From Climacium dendroides (Eukaryota > Streptophyta > Bryopsida > Hypnales > Climaciaceae), in contig OX467090.1 in NCBI GenBank assembly GCA_950106755.1, positions 17,421,489 through 17,485,488 on the forward strand: a stretch of DNA of 64,000 nt. Direction: 5' to 3'. The position numbers were made by a program, and so were the translations under genes. Numbering within the stretch: position 1 is the first letter of the stretch; every line of letters begins with the position of its first letter. Under the pieces are notes generated by a model that was given only the letters and a program-made list of their open reading frames with translations, had not been told where the DNA came from and searched no databases. Below, in pieces: positions 24,230 to 35,488 of this stretch.

Positions 24230-26339
24230 ATAGTTTAGTATTTAAATCCGGGACTTCTTTGGTCCCGGTGTGCATCTTTATCTTACCTTCTTATATTCAT
24301 GAGTACCTGGGAGTTCGCTCTTGGCGTGATTGAAAGAAATCATAGTTGTGTGTACTTGACACTTGTCCGTGTTTTGGAAGTCCAGGCTGGAAAGTGAGTG
24401 TAAGTGGATACAAGGTGTACCCGGATGCTGAGTTTATCCGGTCCAGTATTGAATTAGTGCGTGTGGATGGAGGCAGAAGGGATCTCTAGTGTGGACTAGG
24501 AGTGGACTCGGAAGGGAGTACGGATTGAGGACCACTCTCCGGAAAGAATAAGGGTTAGCACGCCTCCGCAGCGCTCGTTTCCCCTCTTCCCCGCTAGTTC
24601 AGACCGGATTTAGGATTAACTCAGTAGGTTGTTGTTGTAGCATTGGTTAGGAGGGATTAGCCCGGCTTGCGTGACCTGCTGGACACGACTGCGTTTCCTT
24701 TCCAATTGTGAGGACGGTTTGTTTTCTCATTTGTACGATTTGAAAGTTTATTTTTGAAAGTTTGATCACATAGTGAAATTTCTAACACTTTAAAATGGAA
24801 GGGTAGGAGTTAAGCTTCCTTCCTAAAGCCCAATTAAGCAGATCCCTCGTCGAGAGGTTAAAATCCACATGGTTACAATTAGAGATCTAGACCAGATGTG
24901 AATACTAGAGGTTAAGGTTAGATCTGTGGAAACGTGGATTCCGGTTACGGTCTGAAAAATGTAAATACATGTAACTATCAAAGGTATGTGAATAGAAGTG
25001 TTGGGGAGAGTTACAGGGTAGTGTAAAGCTGTGGGGTAGTAAACTAACCAATTAGAGAGTCTGTGTGATAAACTAGTGGGTGTTAGACCGGAATCAATCC
25101 GGTCAGTGTTGTTAGATCAGGAAGATCCGGTCTAAAGTGTAGTAGTAATTGTTGGACCGGAGAGATCCGGTCGTGTTTGTCCAAGGAAACAAGGAGGCCA
25201 AGTGGAAGTTCCGGTCTATTGTTTTGCTTGGGGTTTTGTGTTTATGTGTGTTTCGTGACCATCACTCTACCATTTTCCGGTAATTGTGAACCTAGGAAAT
25301 TCGATCTTCGTGGGAACGATACTCGAGTCACTTTAGGGCCTCATTTAAGAAATATTGAGCCTTAGAGAAGGATTTTTGCTTTCCTGTGCTACGACAGTAG
25401 AAGTACACGGTGTTGGAGTAAGGGGGTATGTATGGGGGTGTTGGTAGAGTTCTCCCTTTGATGTGTCTTTCCAGTTCCAAGTACATGTGAGTAGGTTATA
25501 AAGAGTTAGGAGTGGATTCCAGATCCTCAGCATCTGCAAAAGTTTTACATTCTGGGTAAGAAAGCCGTTGATTAGGCTAGGCGAATAGGGAGGGATTCCT
25601 TAGCTACGCTAGAACTCCTAGGTGGAAAATCCGGTTGAATATCCTGACTCCTGTAAGGTCTTGCCACCGTTGTTGGTAAACGGAAGAGCTTGGTAGAGGT
25701 TGGAACGGATGGATGCACTTGTAGCCACCTAACTTCGTACAGAACGGATTCAGCATCAAGGTCGTTGTAGTATGAGAGAATCGTACGGGGGGGGGGTTTC
25801 TTTGTGTGACCTGTGATCCGGATTACCATCCGGATTGCTGTGAAAGACCAAACCGGATCCAGGTTAGTTAGGGGATTAGCGGATAGGAGAGTGGGTCTTC
25901 AGCTACTATAAGTCACGGAAGAAGTGGTGGGCCTACCACTTTCAAAAGCAAGCGGCGAACCCTCTGATGGTAAAACAGAGGCAAAACTAAACCGGGTACG
26001 GAAGGGTAGACCGGAACGGATCCGCCCAGGAGGACATTTAGGACCGGAAGTTGTAAAGTTCTGAGTTGGGAAGTTAGTCAATGAACCGGAAAACTAGTGA
26101 AACCAGAATTAGTATAAATATTGGTCGTAGTTTTCCGGTGGGTTTTTGGATGTTCCGGTTTCAGAGGTAGAACCGGAAGTTAGAATTTAAGGGTTAATTG
26201 GGTTTAGCTCCTTGTTAGGATTAGCTACTTCACAGGATCTCGTGGGTTCGATCTTTAGGGTCATTTTGTTATGCTCTAGAGTGATTTTTGTGAGTATAAT
26301 AGGGAAATTGCTTACTCTGTGCTGCGACACGCAAAAATC
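24230..26339 (+). repeat. Putative 5' LTR region of the Ty3/gypsy element
   Basis: The end near 26335 (CTGTGCTGCGACACGCAAAA) directly precedes a primer-binding site, and the preceding GTGGGTTCGATCTT is typical of the 3' part of plant Ty3/gypsy LTRs. A TATTTAAA-type box at about 24238 and TTCGATCTTCGTGGGAACGA near 25299 followed by CTGTGCTACGACAG (25384) suggest a second, related LTR end. The left LTR boundary was not found. Confidence 0.4.
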
Positions 26340-26357
26340 TGGCGCCGCTGCCAGGGA
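26340..26357 (+). promoter_or_regulatory. Primer-binding site of Ty3/gypsy element
   Basis: TGGCGCCGCTGCCAGGGA closely matches the tRNA-primed TGGCGCCGTTGCCGGGGA site common in plant Ty3/gypsy elements. It sits just after an LTR-like end and 68 bp before the gag frame. Confidence 0.75.
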
Positions 26358-26407
26358 TCCTAAAGCTAGCAAGCTCTAAGCGGGAGTTGTTGTGATTCCG
26401 TTACCAT

Positions 26408-28692
26408 TTGTTACGTTTGAATGAATCGGAATCGGATTCCATACTCATGAGAAAAAGAACAAGAAGCGAACGGAAGGCGGAAAGGGAGAAAGAGATTCAT
26501 CAAGCGGAGGGATCGGCTGCACCAAATTTGAGTGATCCGGATTTCTCGGATCCGGAGGACCAACCAATTCCTGCACTAAGGATTTTAAACGAGAGTCCAA
26601 GACCGGTACACACACCTCAAGGATCTGAACCGGAAGGAGAAGAGTCGTAGTTCAACGAGGAAGACAACATGACCCGGTTAAGGTACAAACACTTCAAGGG
26701 AGACGGAAGCCAGGATGCGGATGAATGGGTGTGTGAATTTGAGTCAACCGCACTCGCCAATCAAGAAAATGAGGCAGCCCAGAGAAGAATTTTCCAAGGA
26801 CTGCTAAAAGGAGAAGCCCTCAAATGGTACCAAGATGTTCCGATCTAATCCGGAATGACTGGAACCGGATGAAGGCGGATTTCTTGCAAGCTTTCCGGGA
26901 AGTAGGAGGAGAGGCTAGGGCATTGGGACGGCTGAGCACGCTCACGATGAAGTCAACGGAATCCGTACGAAAGTATGGGCAGAGAGTAAAGGCACTGATG
27001 CAGAAGTTGACCACTGAAATTGCTCCAAACTTACAAGTGGAGTGGTACGTGGCCGGATTGCCAGAATCCATGGGATTCCTAATTCGGCAGACGTGGCTAA
27101 GGACACTGAGGGAAGCTATGGATGCTGCCACCAACTATGAGAACTCAGCACAGTCACTTCGGAAGTCCTTGAGAAGAAGCGAGAAGAAGGAGAAAGAGCG
27201 AAACAAGAAAGGCAACCGGAAGTCAAAGCACCGGAAGAAGGCTTCAGACTCGGAAAGTAGCTCTGATACATCCGGAACGGAAGCATCGGATCCGGATTCA
27301 TCTAGTTCGGATGAAGAGAGGAGTGTCTCACCACCTCCGCGTTCATCAAAATGGAGTCAGCGAGAGAAGACCACTATCAAAGTGAAGACGGAGGATGCGG
27401 ATTCGAAGAAGATGATGAAAAGCATTCAAGAGTCTTTGGAGGCGATCAAGGTCAACCTCGAAGAGAACCGGAAACCAAGACGGATTGTTCCGACTTCCCG
27501 ATCCAATGTTTGGTGCGGAAGATGTGGAGAACCGGGTCACTACCTGAGTGAATGTCTACGGACCCCCTCGAAGCAGGTTCACTTTGTGTACCCGGAAGAA
27601 GAGATGTACTACACCATGGTGGAAGAGGAAGAGGAAGTTTACCAGGTTCAACCAACTTACGCACGGGGAAAAGGGATCGCTGTTCCGATCTGTTCCAACA
27701 TGTTGAATCGGAACTTTCTACCTAGACCAAGTCAAGGGATGATGATGCAGCAGCCGATGCGATCACCCGGATATCCGGATAGACAAGTGGTGATTTGTTA
27801 TGGTTGTGGGGAACTAGGACATTATGCCAATTCCTGTCCGAACAAGGGAATAGGGCAAGGTGCGCCACGGGTTCTTCCCTGCCAGAACTGCCAGGAGTAC
27901 GGACATTCGGAAGAACAATGTCCGAAACCGGTTGTACCAAGGCCGGTGTATAAGCAAGTGCAAATTCTTCCAAGGGAGCAAACCGCCCTTAACTACGGAC
28001 ACACGGCCGGCACGGAGAATCCAGAAAAATGACGGTGTCAAGTGGAGCTGCTACATAAAGTGGAAACTATGGTAAACCAGGTGACCACCCACAACTCCAC
28101 CCGGAATGAACCGAATCAGCCGAGTAGGAGTAGGAGGAAAAAGCATAGGAAGAAATCAGAATCAAGTAGTGATCCCGACCCAGTCCTTGTAGAGATGAGA
28201 CCGGAACCGGATAGGGTTCAGTCTGAGGAAGGGGTGGAGAGGAATTGGATTCCGAGAGATATTAGTGCAGAGATCCGAATGGAAATTTCCGGACCGGATC
28301 CTGTATCTAAACCAAAGAGGGTGAGTTTTAGTGACACGCCAATCATTATCAACCCGGATGTAAGTACCCAGGAGTACAACATCATCCAAGATATCAAGGA
28401 TCAGAAGGCGAACGTGACTATCGGTCAACTACTGCACAACAATGTGACCTACCAGAAGCTGATCCGGGAGGCGTGGACGTGGAGACGGAAGAGGCGAGTG
28501 AAGCTTCCGTCCGTTGCAGTGAACTTTATAAGACCGGAAGATTCCGGAGCACCAGAAGTCACTGTGGAAATAGAGGGGTGCTCGATTCCGCATGTGCCTA
28601 TCGATGGAGGATCCGGGGTCAACTTAATGTTGGAGGAGACGGCATTTGACTTAGGTTTCACTACTCTTAAAGGGGTAGGGTTGAGGTTTTAG
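26408..28692 (+). pseudogene. Ty3/gypsy gag-protease, truncated before reverse transcriptase
   Basis: A capsid-type gag domain starts near 26669 (YKHFKGDG...ADEWVCEFE, GEALKWYQDV) and continues after a frameshift near 26838 (NDWNRMKADFLQAFRE). A Ser/Lys-rich linker and three CCHC zinc knuckles follow at 27514-27555, 27796-27837 and 27880-27921. Next is an aspartic protease core with IDGGSGVNLM at about 28600. TAG 26648 and TGA 28030 interrupt the frame. Coding stops at 28692 and no reverse transcriptase, RNase H or integrase follows, so the element is broken. Three knuckles is more than the usual one or two. Confidence 0.8.
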
Positions 28693-30270
28693 ATTTAGAT
28701 TCACTCACTCACTCCATCCCAACTCCATTCCAACTCAATGATAAATTTTTTTACAATACCTTTCCATTCTCTTCACATGTCATAAAAAAATAGATAATAA
28801 AAAAAATGAAGTTACAGGCCATCACATGCATTAGAAAATCAAGAATGACAATGGATACTTTGCATTAAATCTTCCGTACAAAAATTTAACCCATTTGTTT
28901 AGGGTACATGGGGCAAAAGACTCTTTAAAAAAAGGAAAATAGGTGAAACAATTTTTTCTATTGGTTTAGTTCCCATTTTTTTATAAAAAAGAATTGTAGG
29001 GCCTTACATCGGATCCTACCCTTGAATTCCCTACTTGCCTTTAATTCTCTTCCTTGGATTTGTTTCTCACCATTTTTCTTTCCTAGAATTATATTTTAGC
29101 AAAAAAAAAATTCAAATATTTGTGTTTGGGATTTAGGAATTTAGCCTCCAACATTTTAACTTGTAACTAAAGTTTTGAATCATACCGATGATAAATTTAC
29201 AAAAGTTTGGGTGACACCATCCCTCTTTGGGGCACTATAAGAAACCAAAATTTATTGATGTCAAAAGGAACGGATTTTAGGTGATATTGAAAAAAACAAA
29301 CCCATGTTTTTATGTCAACAATGATGTCCAATATAACATCAATGGACATCGCTGTTGACATAAAAACATGGGTTTGTTTTTTTGATGTCACCTTTGATGT
29401 CACCTAAAATCCGTTTCTTTTGATATTAATCCGTCACGTAAAACAAGGTTTTCTTATAGTAGGGGCATTGAATTTCAAAGAACTTACATTCGAAGTCAAT
29501 GCCAATTTTTTGGGTTGGATAACTTGGAAGGGAACCATTTCTAAAAAAATAGCTAGAAGGGATTGTTCTTGAATTGAAACTTAGATCTTCCATTTTTTTG
29601 GATTCTCGTGAAGGGACTAATATTTGAAATTGCTTCGTATGAGGTTTTTTTTTAACGTAATCTGTAAGTTTCATTCTTTTGAATTCGTTATTCTTAAAAA
29701 GGGATTCATTCTTGAACAATTTTACTAATAGAGATTGTTTCTGAATGAGAACTTAGAGCTTACATTATTTTGGATTCACGTAAAGAGATTCATTTTTGTA
29801 GATACTTCATGCTTGTTACAAGTTGTTTTTTTAAGAACTCCAAAGTTTTGTTTACTTAGATTCGTGTGGAAGGGAGTCAATTCTCAAAAGTAATTGATAG
29901 ATTGAATTTTATTAATGAACCCATAGGTTTTATTTTTTCAAATCCATTATTCATAATTAAGGATTCAATTTTAGGCATATTAACTACAATAAATTTATTT
30001 GGGAAACGAGAAATTACAAGTTATATTTTGTTCTAAATGTAAAGGGATTCTTTTTTTTAATAATTGGCACAAGGGACTCTTTCTTAATTAAACATACAAG
30101 TGAAATTGAAATAAAGTGATTGTGAATGCCAATCCACAATTATGAATCATTGCTACAAGAAATTCATTTTCACATGAACTTACAAGTTAAATTGATTTCG
30201 ATGCATGAGAAAGGTTCTTTTCTAAAAGTAATTGCTATATCGATTTGTTATTTTATCTACCCTAAGCCAT
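28693..30270. other. AT-rich non-coding stretch with CACTA MITE
   Basis: Starts with a CATCCCAACTCCATTCCAAC array unit (28710), then poly-A/T-rich DNA. It holds the CACTA-like MITE at 29233-29461 and repeated GGGATTC/GATTCATTCTT motifs. No gene seen. Confidence 0.5.
29233..29461. mobile_element. CACTA-type MITE with long hairpin core
   Basis: Starts CACTATAAGAAA, ends TTTTCTTATAGTA and is flanked by GGG on both sides, the 3-bp duplication expected of CACTA elements. The core holds two almost perfect inverted arms around 29280-29400 (AACAAACCCATGTTTTTATG and its reverse complement). A transcript would fold into a long hairpin. Confidence 0.75.
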
Positions 30271-30277
30271 TAACTCA

Positions 30278-30298
30278 AACCCTAAACCCTAAACCCTA
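30278..30298. repeat. Interstitial telomere-type repeat (CCCTAAA)
   Basis: About three units of CCCTAAA, the plant telomere motif. Also a frequent telo-box in plant promoters, so it may not be telomeric in origin. A similar TTTAGGGTTTAGG occurs at about 53951. Confidence 0.6.
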
Positions 30299-30374
30299 AT
30301 GTTGCACTCTTGAAAACCTTGCCCACGATAATTCAAGAAGTTGGAGGCTGCAACTTCACCGTGCTGGCGCTACT

Positions 30375-30845
30375 TAGGGCGCGGACGTCATCATAGGGCG
30401 TGGAGTCCAGGGCTTGGACTTCAAGTGAGGGCGTGGACTGGAAGTCACGGCGCAGATTCCACGGCGTGGACGTCATCAGAGGGCGTGGACTCCTGAACAG
30501 GGCGTGGACTCCAAGGCGTGGACTTCAGGGCGTGACTCCACTACAGAAATGGGGGTGCGCACTTGGGGATGCAATGAAAAGTAGGTTGACCTCCGGCATG
30601 GGATCCCTCCTTCTTCCTATTTAATGGTCTTGGAAGATGGTGTCCCTCCTTTTCATGGAAAAAGGGAAACATTAAATGTTGACACACCTTGTTTTAGATT
30701 CCTCATATTTGTGGGGAGAGAAGTTGGCAAAATTGAACATATGTTTTCGCCGAATGGGCAGTGTCAGGGCGCGAACTCCAAGGCACGGACTTCAAGTCAG
30801 GGCGTGGACTTCAAGTCAGGGCGCGGACTCTAGGGCGTAAACGTG
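30375..30845. repeat. GGGCGTGGACT repeat cluster, left of the RING gene
   Basis: About a dozen copies of GGGCGTGGACTYCAAG or GGGCGCGGAC, in two groups (30375-30545 and 30765-30840). Same motif as in the divergent promoter and in the right end of the insertion. Confidence 0.75.
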
Positions 30846-31249
30846 GTTGTCCAACACAGGAGGCATGACTTTGAAATGCACTTGGGCTTAACATCCTTCA
30901 ATCCGTCCTATTCTTGGAGCGGGTGAACCATTAATTTCAGCCTCAACAACTTGTTTTGGATTCCGACAAGTCAATGAAAGCAAGAGACCAAATTAAGAGC
31001 TCCACGGACTAAGATTTGGAAGAAACTTCATGGAAGAGCATGTCCCATCGTTGTGGTGGAAAATGTTTCTCCTTACTTCTTCTAACACTTCAAACTACTT
31101 TGAACCAACATATACTTTAGGGTGTAAAACAAAGACTCTAAATTCTTTGATTTAGGAAATGGTTAGAACACTTTGAGGAAATATTTTGGAAATGTTTTGG
31201 AAATGTTTAGGCAATATTTTGAAAATGTATTGTACTCGATAAAATAATT

Positions 31250-32240
31250 ATTTTCCTATTTTTCTTGCTTCATTAATTAGAGAATTTTTTCTATTTTTTT
31301 ACTCCAATCCTAAAATTCTTTTATTCCAACTCATTGTCATTCTTTTTTTTGGTGAATCATTCCCTGTCCTATTTTTGTTGGCTATATTCCTAAAACTCTT
31401 CCATCCTAAGTCAATGCCATTTTTTATTTATTCCATCATTCCCTTTCCTATTTTTTCCATGAATTAGGAAAGCTCTCCCATCCCAACTCTATGCCATTCT
31501 TTTTGGGGTGGATCATTCCCTCTCCTTTTTCTATAGATGCTTCATTCCTAAAACTCTCCCATGCCAACTTATACTAATTTTTTTTCTTTTGGTTGAATAA
31601 TTCTTTTTTCTATTTTGTTCCTAAAACTCTCCCATCCCATTTCATAGTTCATCCTTTTTTTTTTGGAATCATTCCCTTCTCTATTTTGTTTTTGCTTATT
31701 TCTTAAAATTCTCCCATTCCATTGATCCCAATTCCAAAATTCCCAACTCAAAGCCCTTATTTTATTTTTGCTTATTTCCTAAAGTTCTCCCGAAGCCATT
31801 AATTTATTTTTTCTTATTTCCCAAAGTTCTTCCACCCCAACTCAAAGCCATTATTTTTTTGTTCCATCATTTTCTTTCTTTTTTTTGTTTTTGCTTCATT
31901 CCTAAAACTCTTTCATCCCACTTCAATGCCATTAATTTTTTTTGTAAATCATTCATTTTTTTTTGTAAATCATTGATTAGCAAAATAGATCCATCTCAAC
32001 CCAAGACCATTTAATTTTTGTATTCCCTAAACCCATTCTTTATTTTTGGGCCTTGATTTGCAAGATTATTCTATCCCAACCGAATGCCATTCATTTTCTT
32101 GTATACCATTCCTTCCCAATTTTTGGCTTTTATCCATCATTCCTTTGCCTATTTTGCAATTAAATACGTACCTATTTGACTATTTTCATCACATTTTTTT
32201 TTGGGTTCCATCATTCTTTATTTCCTTTGCATATATATAT
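31250..32240. repeat. Array of about 70-90 bp degenerate repeats, left arm
   Basis: Roughly twelve units of the type TTCCTAAAACTCTCCCATCC, CCAACTCAATGCCATT, then poly-T and AATCATTCCCTTTCC. The same unit occurs in reverse orientation at 37450-38000, so the arrays are inverted about the RING/kinase pair. Confidence 0.75.
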
Positions 32241-32714
32241 ATATATTTCCATTAATAACATTTCAAAAGCGTTTTTTCCTAGTAAATGACATTTGTGGTC
32301 ATTTTCTAATTTTATTCATTGATTTGTGTTTGGGAATGAATTGTACTCCAATTCAATGACATTTAATTTCATGGTATAAATTATTTTAATATGTATGAAG
32401 TGGACAAGTCGTTCCAAATGAGTACGTGCAAAAAATGAACGAAGTCACTTTGGACAAAACCATTCAAAACAAAATCATATATATTTCATATGCATAGTGT
32501 AATACAAAGTAGGAAAGTATATAAGCCTATATAATGCTAGAAAAGTAAGTCTTCTAAGAAAACCTAAGCTCACTAGCTAAAACACTCTAAACTGTATTCA
32601 GTCCATGTTCATTGGACTGCTTGCATTGCCACTTGGTCCAACCTCATTGTCATGTGTCCTGGCGCGGACTGGAAGGTCTTCATTTGAGTCCAAATGAAGT
32701 CTACGAACTGCGGA

Positions 32715-34894
32715 TCAGGTTCTCCTTGCTGGTCCATCTTCCTCTAATATAGCCCTCAATATTTGTGATTGTTTGAGGCTCTCAAGACATTGCAGAGTTC
32801 CTGGGCTATGCTGTTCCATCAAATAGTCCATCCCTTCATCTCGAAAGGTTTCTCTCCACTCTGACTCTGATAGTAGTGCAAGTTCAGCTGGGTCTGGCAT
32901 GTCAATGTCTCCCCCGATACGCATGCCTTGGTCATCAGTAATGCGACGTCCATCAACGCCCCACAACCATCCACGAGGATGAGGGCCAAATTGGAAGTAT
33001 TGTCCAGCCTCATTCCAATGCCCATTGAAGCATTGGAAAAAAAATTTCGTCGTCCTTGGCTGAAGTTGTCCTTTAGTGGAACCAAGTGGTGGCACACCTC
33101 GACAATTTTAGATGGATCTGTTTCCCAACCCCATTCAGTACAAAGGTGTTGTTTGCCCAACGAATGGATGTTTAGTTTCCAGCTCCATACCAAGTCTGTT
33201 CCCCACTTCAACGAATGATCAAGCGCATTTTCTTCATTGTATTCCCAATGCGGTGGCATGTAGGGAACTAATCCAAACAACTCATACAAACGCTCATGGA
33301 AAGGAGCCTTGCACAATGAACAACGTCGGCGAACAATCATCAAGCTAATTAGGCAGAATGGATGGTACAAATGTTCGCACGTGCCTAGGTGCATTCCACC
33401 TTCCGGACCAAATGGATTAAGGCAAATGGGACATGTAGTTCCATCATGCACGAAGGTTGAAGGGTTTGGCCACAGTAGTAATGGATTGCCCTGATGGTCG
33501 ACGGCAGTGCCAACTTGATTCTTGAAATCCCAACCATGTTTGGACCAATCAATGGTTGTTAGTTGACCAGTACTGTCGATGGTCGCCATTTCATCCATGT
33601 TGAAATGATCATCCACCAGGGCCCACGATGTCAATCCAAAAACCCTCTCCTGATTGTGTGCGCCGTAATTGTGGTCAATTTTTTTGAATTCTTCCACCAT
33701 TTGCCTAGTCCTGTCAACACTGAAGACGCATGCCATCTTCCATTGATAATACTGCTCCATCAATGCATGCAATTGATTTTTCAATCTCAAATTCTTTGCA
33801 AGCGCGTCCGTCAGTTGGGTGCTTTGGTCAACAGGCATTGCTGCAACTTCATTCGTGGGTAATTCTCCGAAGGACAATGAATCATCTTGAGTATTCATTG
33901 TTGCACCAACTTCTGCATGTTCCAATGGAATTTGAGAAGTATTCAAAGGCCCTTGTGCTTCCCCTCGTGGATCTTGACCAGCATTGGCCATTGTTGCTAC
34001 CTGGAGAGTGTGTCGAAGTGCCTCCATGTCACGTTGTTGTTGATTGATGATGTTGTCTTTTTCTTGGATTTTTTCCCTCAATTTGTTAACATCATTATAC
34101 AAAAAACGCAATTCCGCATTCTTGTCATTCACTTCGGTCAGCAAACTCTGAATTCGGTTTGCAGTAGCTGTAACATCGACAACTCCTACTACTGGTTCGT
34201 CTGTAGATGGCACCTATTCCTCCACAACATTTTCAGGTAAAACCTCAGCAGTTGCACGCGCAGCCCTTCTCCTTTTAACACGTTGTTGTTGTGTTCTATG
34301 GTTGACTGGAACTACCACACGAGATCCATCAGAGTCGATGTCCGTAGATGAGTCCGGAGTCTCATATGTTGGTGGTGGTTGAACTTGTGTAGTTGTTTTC
34401 CCTAGACCACCTTCCGGGTATCTTTTTACCCCCCTTGGAATGAATCCATTTGCTGGGGTAGGAATATTGACATCTTTTCCCATTGTCTTCAAAGTTGACC
34501 AATCCACTCTCTTGTTCAACTTCACCTCTGCATGGACCCCTCGTGCAATGAAAATATGCACTTCATTGCGCGGGACGGTCGCGACATCATACAACACTTG
34601 GACCACCTCAATGCATCAGGTCGTGAACTCCTCGTCAAGGCAATGTTTCAAATTTGCCTTGTGGAAGCGTCTGTGGAAGTTGTGGCGCTCTTCTGGGAAG
34701 ACCTTGTCAATGTGGTACCACTCGATGTAATTGGTGCAACCATCAAAGGTCCATGGATCAGGCACGTCCTCCCACCTCTTGAATGCAAGCTTGGCTGGGT
34801 TACGTAGAACATGCAGTCGCTTACGATGTTTGTTTCCTGGTCGAAGTCGGATCTTGTCTCGTTCCTCCTTGGTCATTCTTGGTGGCGTAGCCAT
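32715..34894 (-). pseudogene. RING-H2 coiled-coil protein (two nonsense codons, one frameshift)
   Basis: A single minus-strand frame starts at MATPPRMTKEERDKIR (34894) and runs through TGA 34616-34618 and TAG 34214-34216. It then continues to about 33030, where an indel in an A8/T8 run shifts the frame; the acidic C-terminus ends at 32715 (RAILEEDGPARRT). Full length about 725 residues, apparently intronless. Order: basic N-terminus with WYHIDKVFPEERHN, a Ser/Thr-rich linker, a coiled coil (about 33980-34150), then RING-H2 at 33308-33436 (CPIC, CEHLYHPFC, CSLC), then a Trp-rich tail. RING-H2 proteins are usually E3 ubiquitin ligases. The role here is inferred only. Partner of the divergent kinase-like gene. 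Confidence 0.7.
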
Positions 34895-35020
34895 TTTTGC
34901 AGAAAAATTGAAAACCTCCCACATGGCAATCAAGAGGACCCCGCACAACGTTCACAACCAACTCAATGAAGAGGTGGAAGGTTGAGAGTATGCAGGGCGG
35001 GGACGAATGGGGCGGGGACG

Positions 35021-35030
35021 GCTTTATATA
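35021..35030 (-). promoter_or_regulatory. TATA box for the RING gene
   Basis: TATATAAAGC read on the minus strand, about 130 bp before the RING start codon. Confidence 0.65.
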
Positions 35031-35288
35031 GCGGGAGGTGGGGTACGCCAGGGTGCGGACGCCATCGATGCGGGGGCGCGGACGCCATCGAGCGGGGGCG
35101 CGGACACCATCGAGCCGGGGCACAGACGTCAAACCAGGGCGTGGACGCCATCGATGTGGGGGCGCAGACGTGAAGTGAGGGCGTAGACGCCACGTGCCAG
35201 GGCGCGGACGTCATCGTGGTTGGGGCGCGGACGTGTGGGAATGGGGTGGGGACATGAAGAGATGGGGCATGGACGTGAGAGGGGGGAC
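35031..35288. promoter_or_regulatory. Bidirectional promoter core with GGGCGYGGACG repeats
   Basis: Between the two outward TATA boxes lie about ten copies of a GC-rich motif (GGGGCGCGGACGCCATCGA, GGGCGTGGACGCC). It is by far the most GC-rich stretch in the right half of the insertion. The placement suggests shared upstream activating sites for both genes. Confidence 0.6.
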
Positions 35289-35298
35289 TATATAAAGC
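35289..35298 (+). promoter_or_regulatory. TATA box for the kinase-like gene
   Basis: TATATAAAGC on the plus strand, about 190 bp before the start codon at 35489. Mirror image of the box at 35021, both reading outward. Confidence 0.65.
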
Positions 35299-35488
35299 GA
35301 GTCCCCGCCCTCATTTTTTTGCCAAGTCCGCGCCCTATGCCTCACACGCTAGTTCTAACGGCCTATGCGAGTGAGTTTGGTGGGTGGTGGGCTTGGCCCG
35401 CATATGTGACCTGGTTTTTTAAATTTTTTTTTGAACTTTCGTGCTTGGGGAGAGATACGGAGGCCCATCGTATAAAATATTCTTCATT

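Noticed and set aside
26198..26262. tRNA-like boxes (TAGCTCCTTGTTAGG and GTGGGTTCGATC)
   Set aside because: No cloverleaf acceptor pairing found; the GTGGGTTCGATC stretch is usual in the 3' part of plant gypsy LTRs.
30278..30298. True telomere or chromosome end
   Set aside because: Only three CCCTAAA units, internal, with coding and repeat DNA on both sides.
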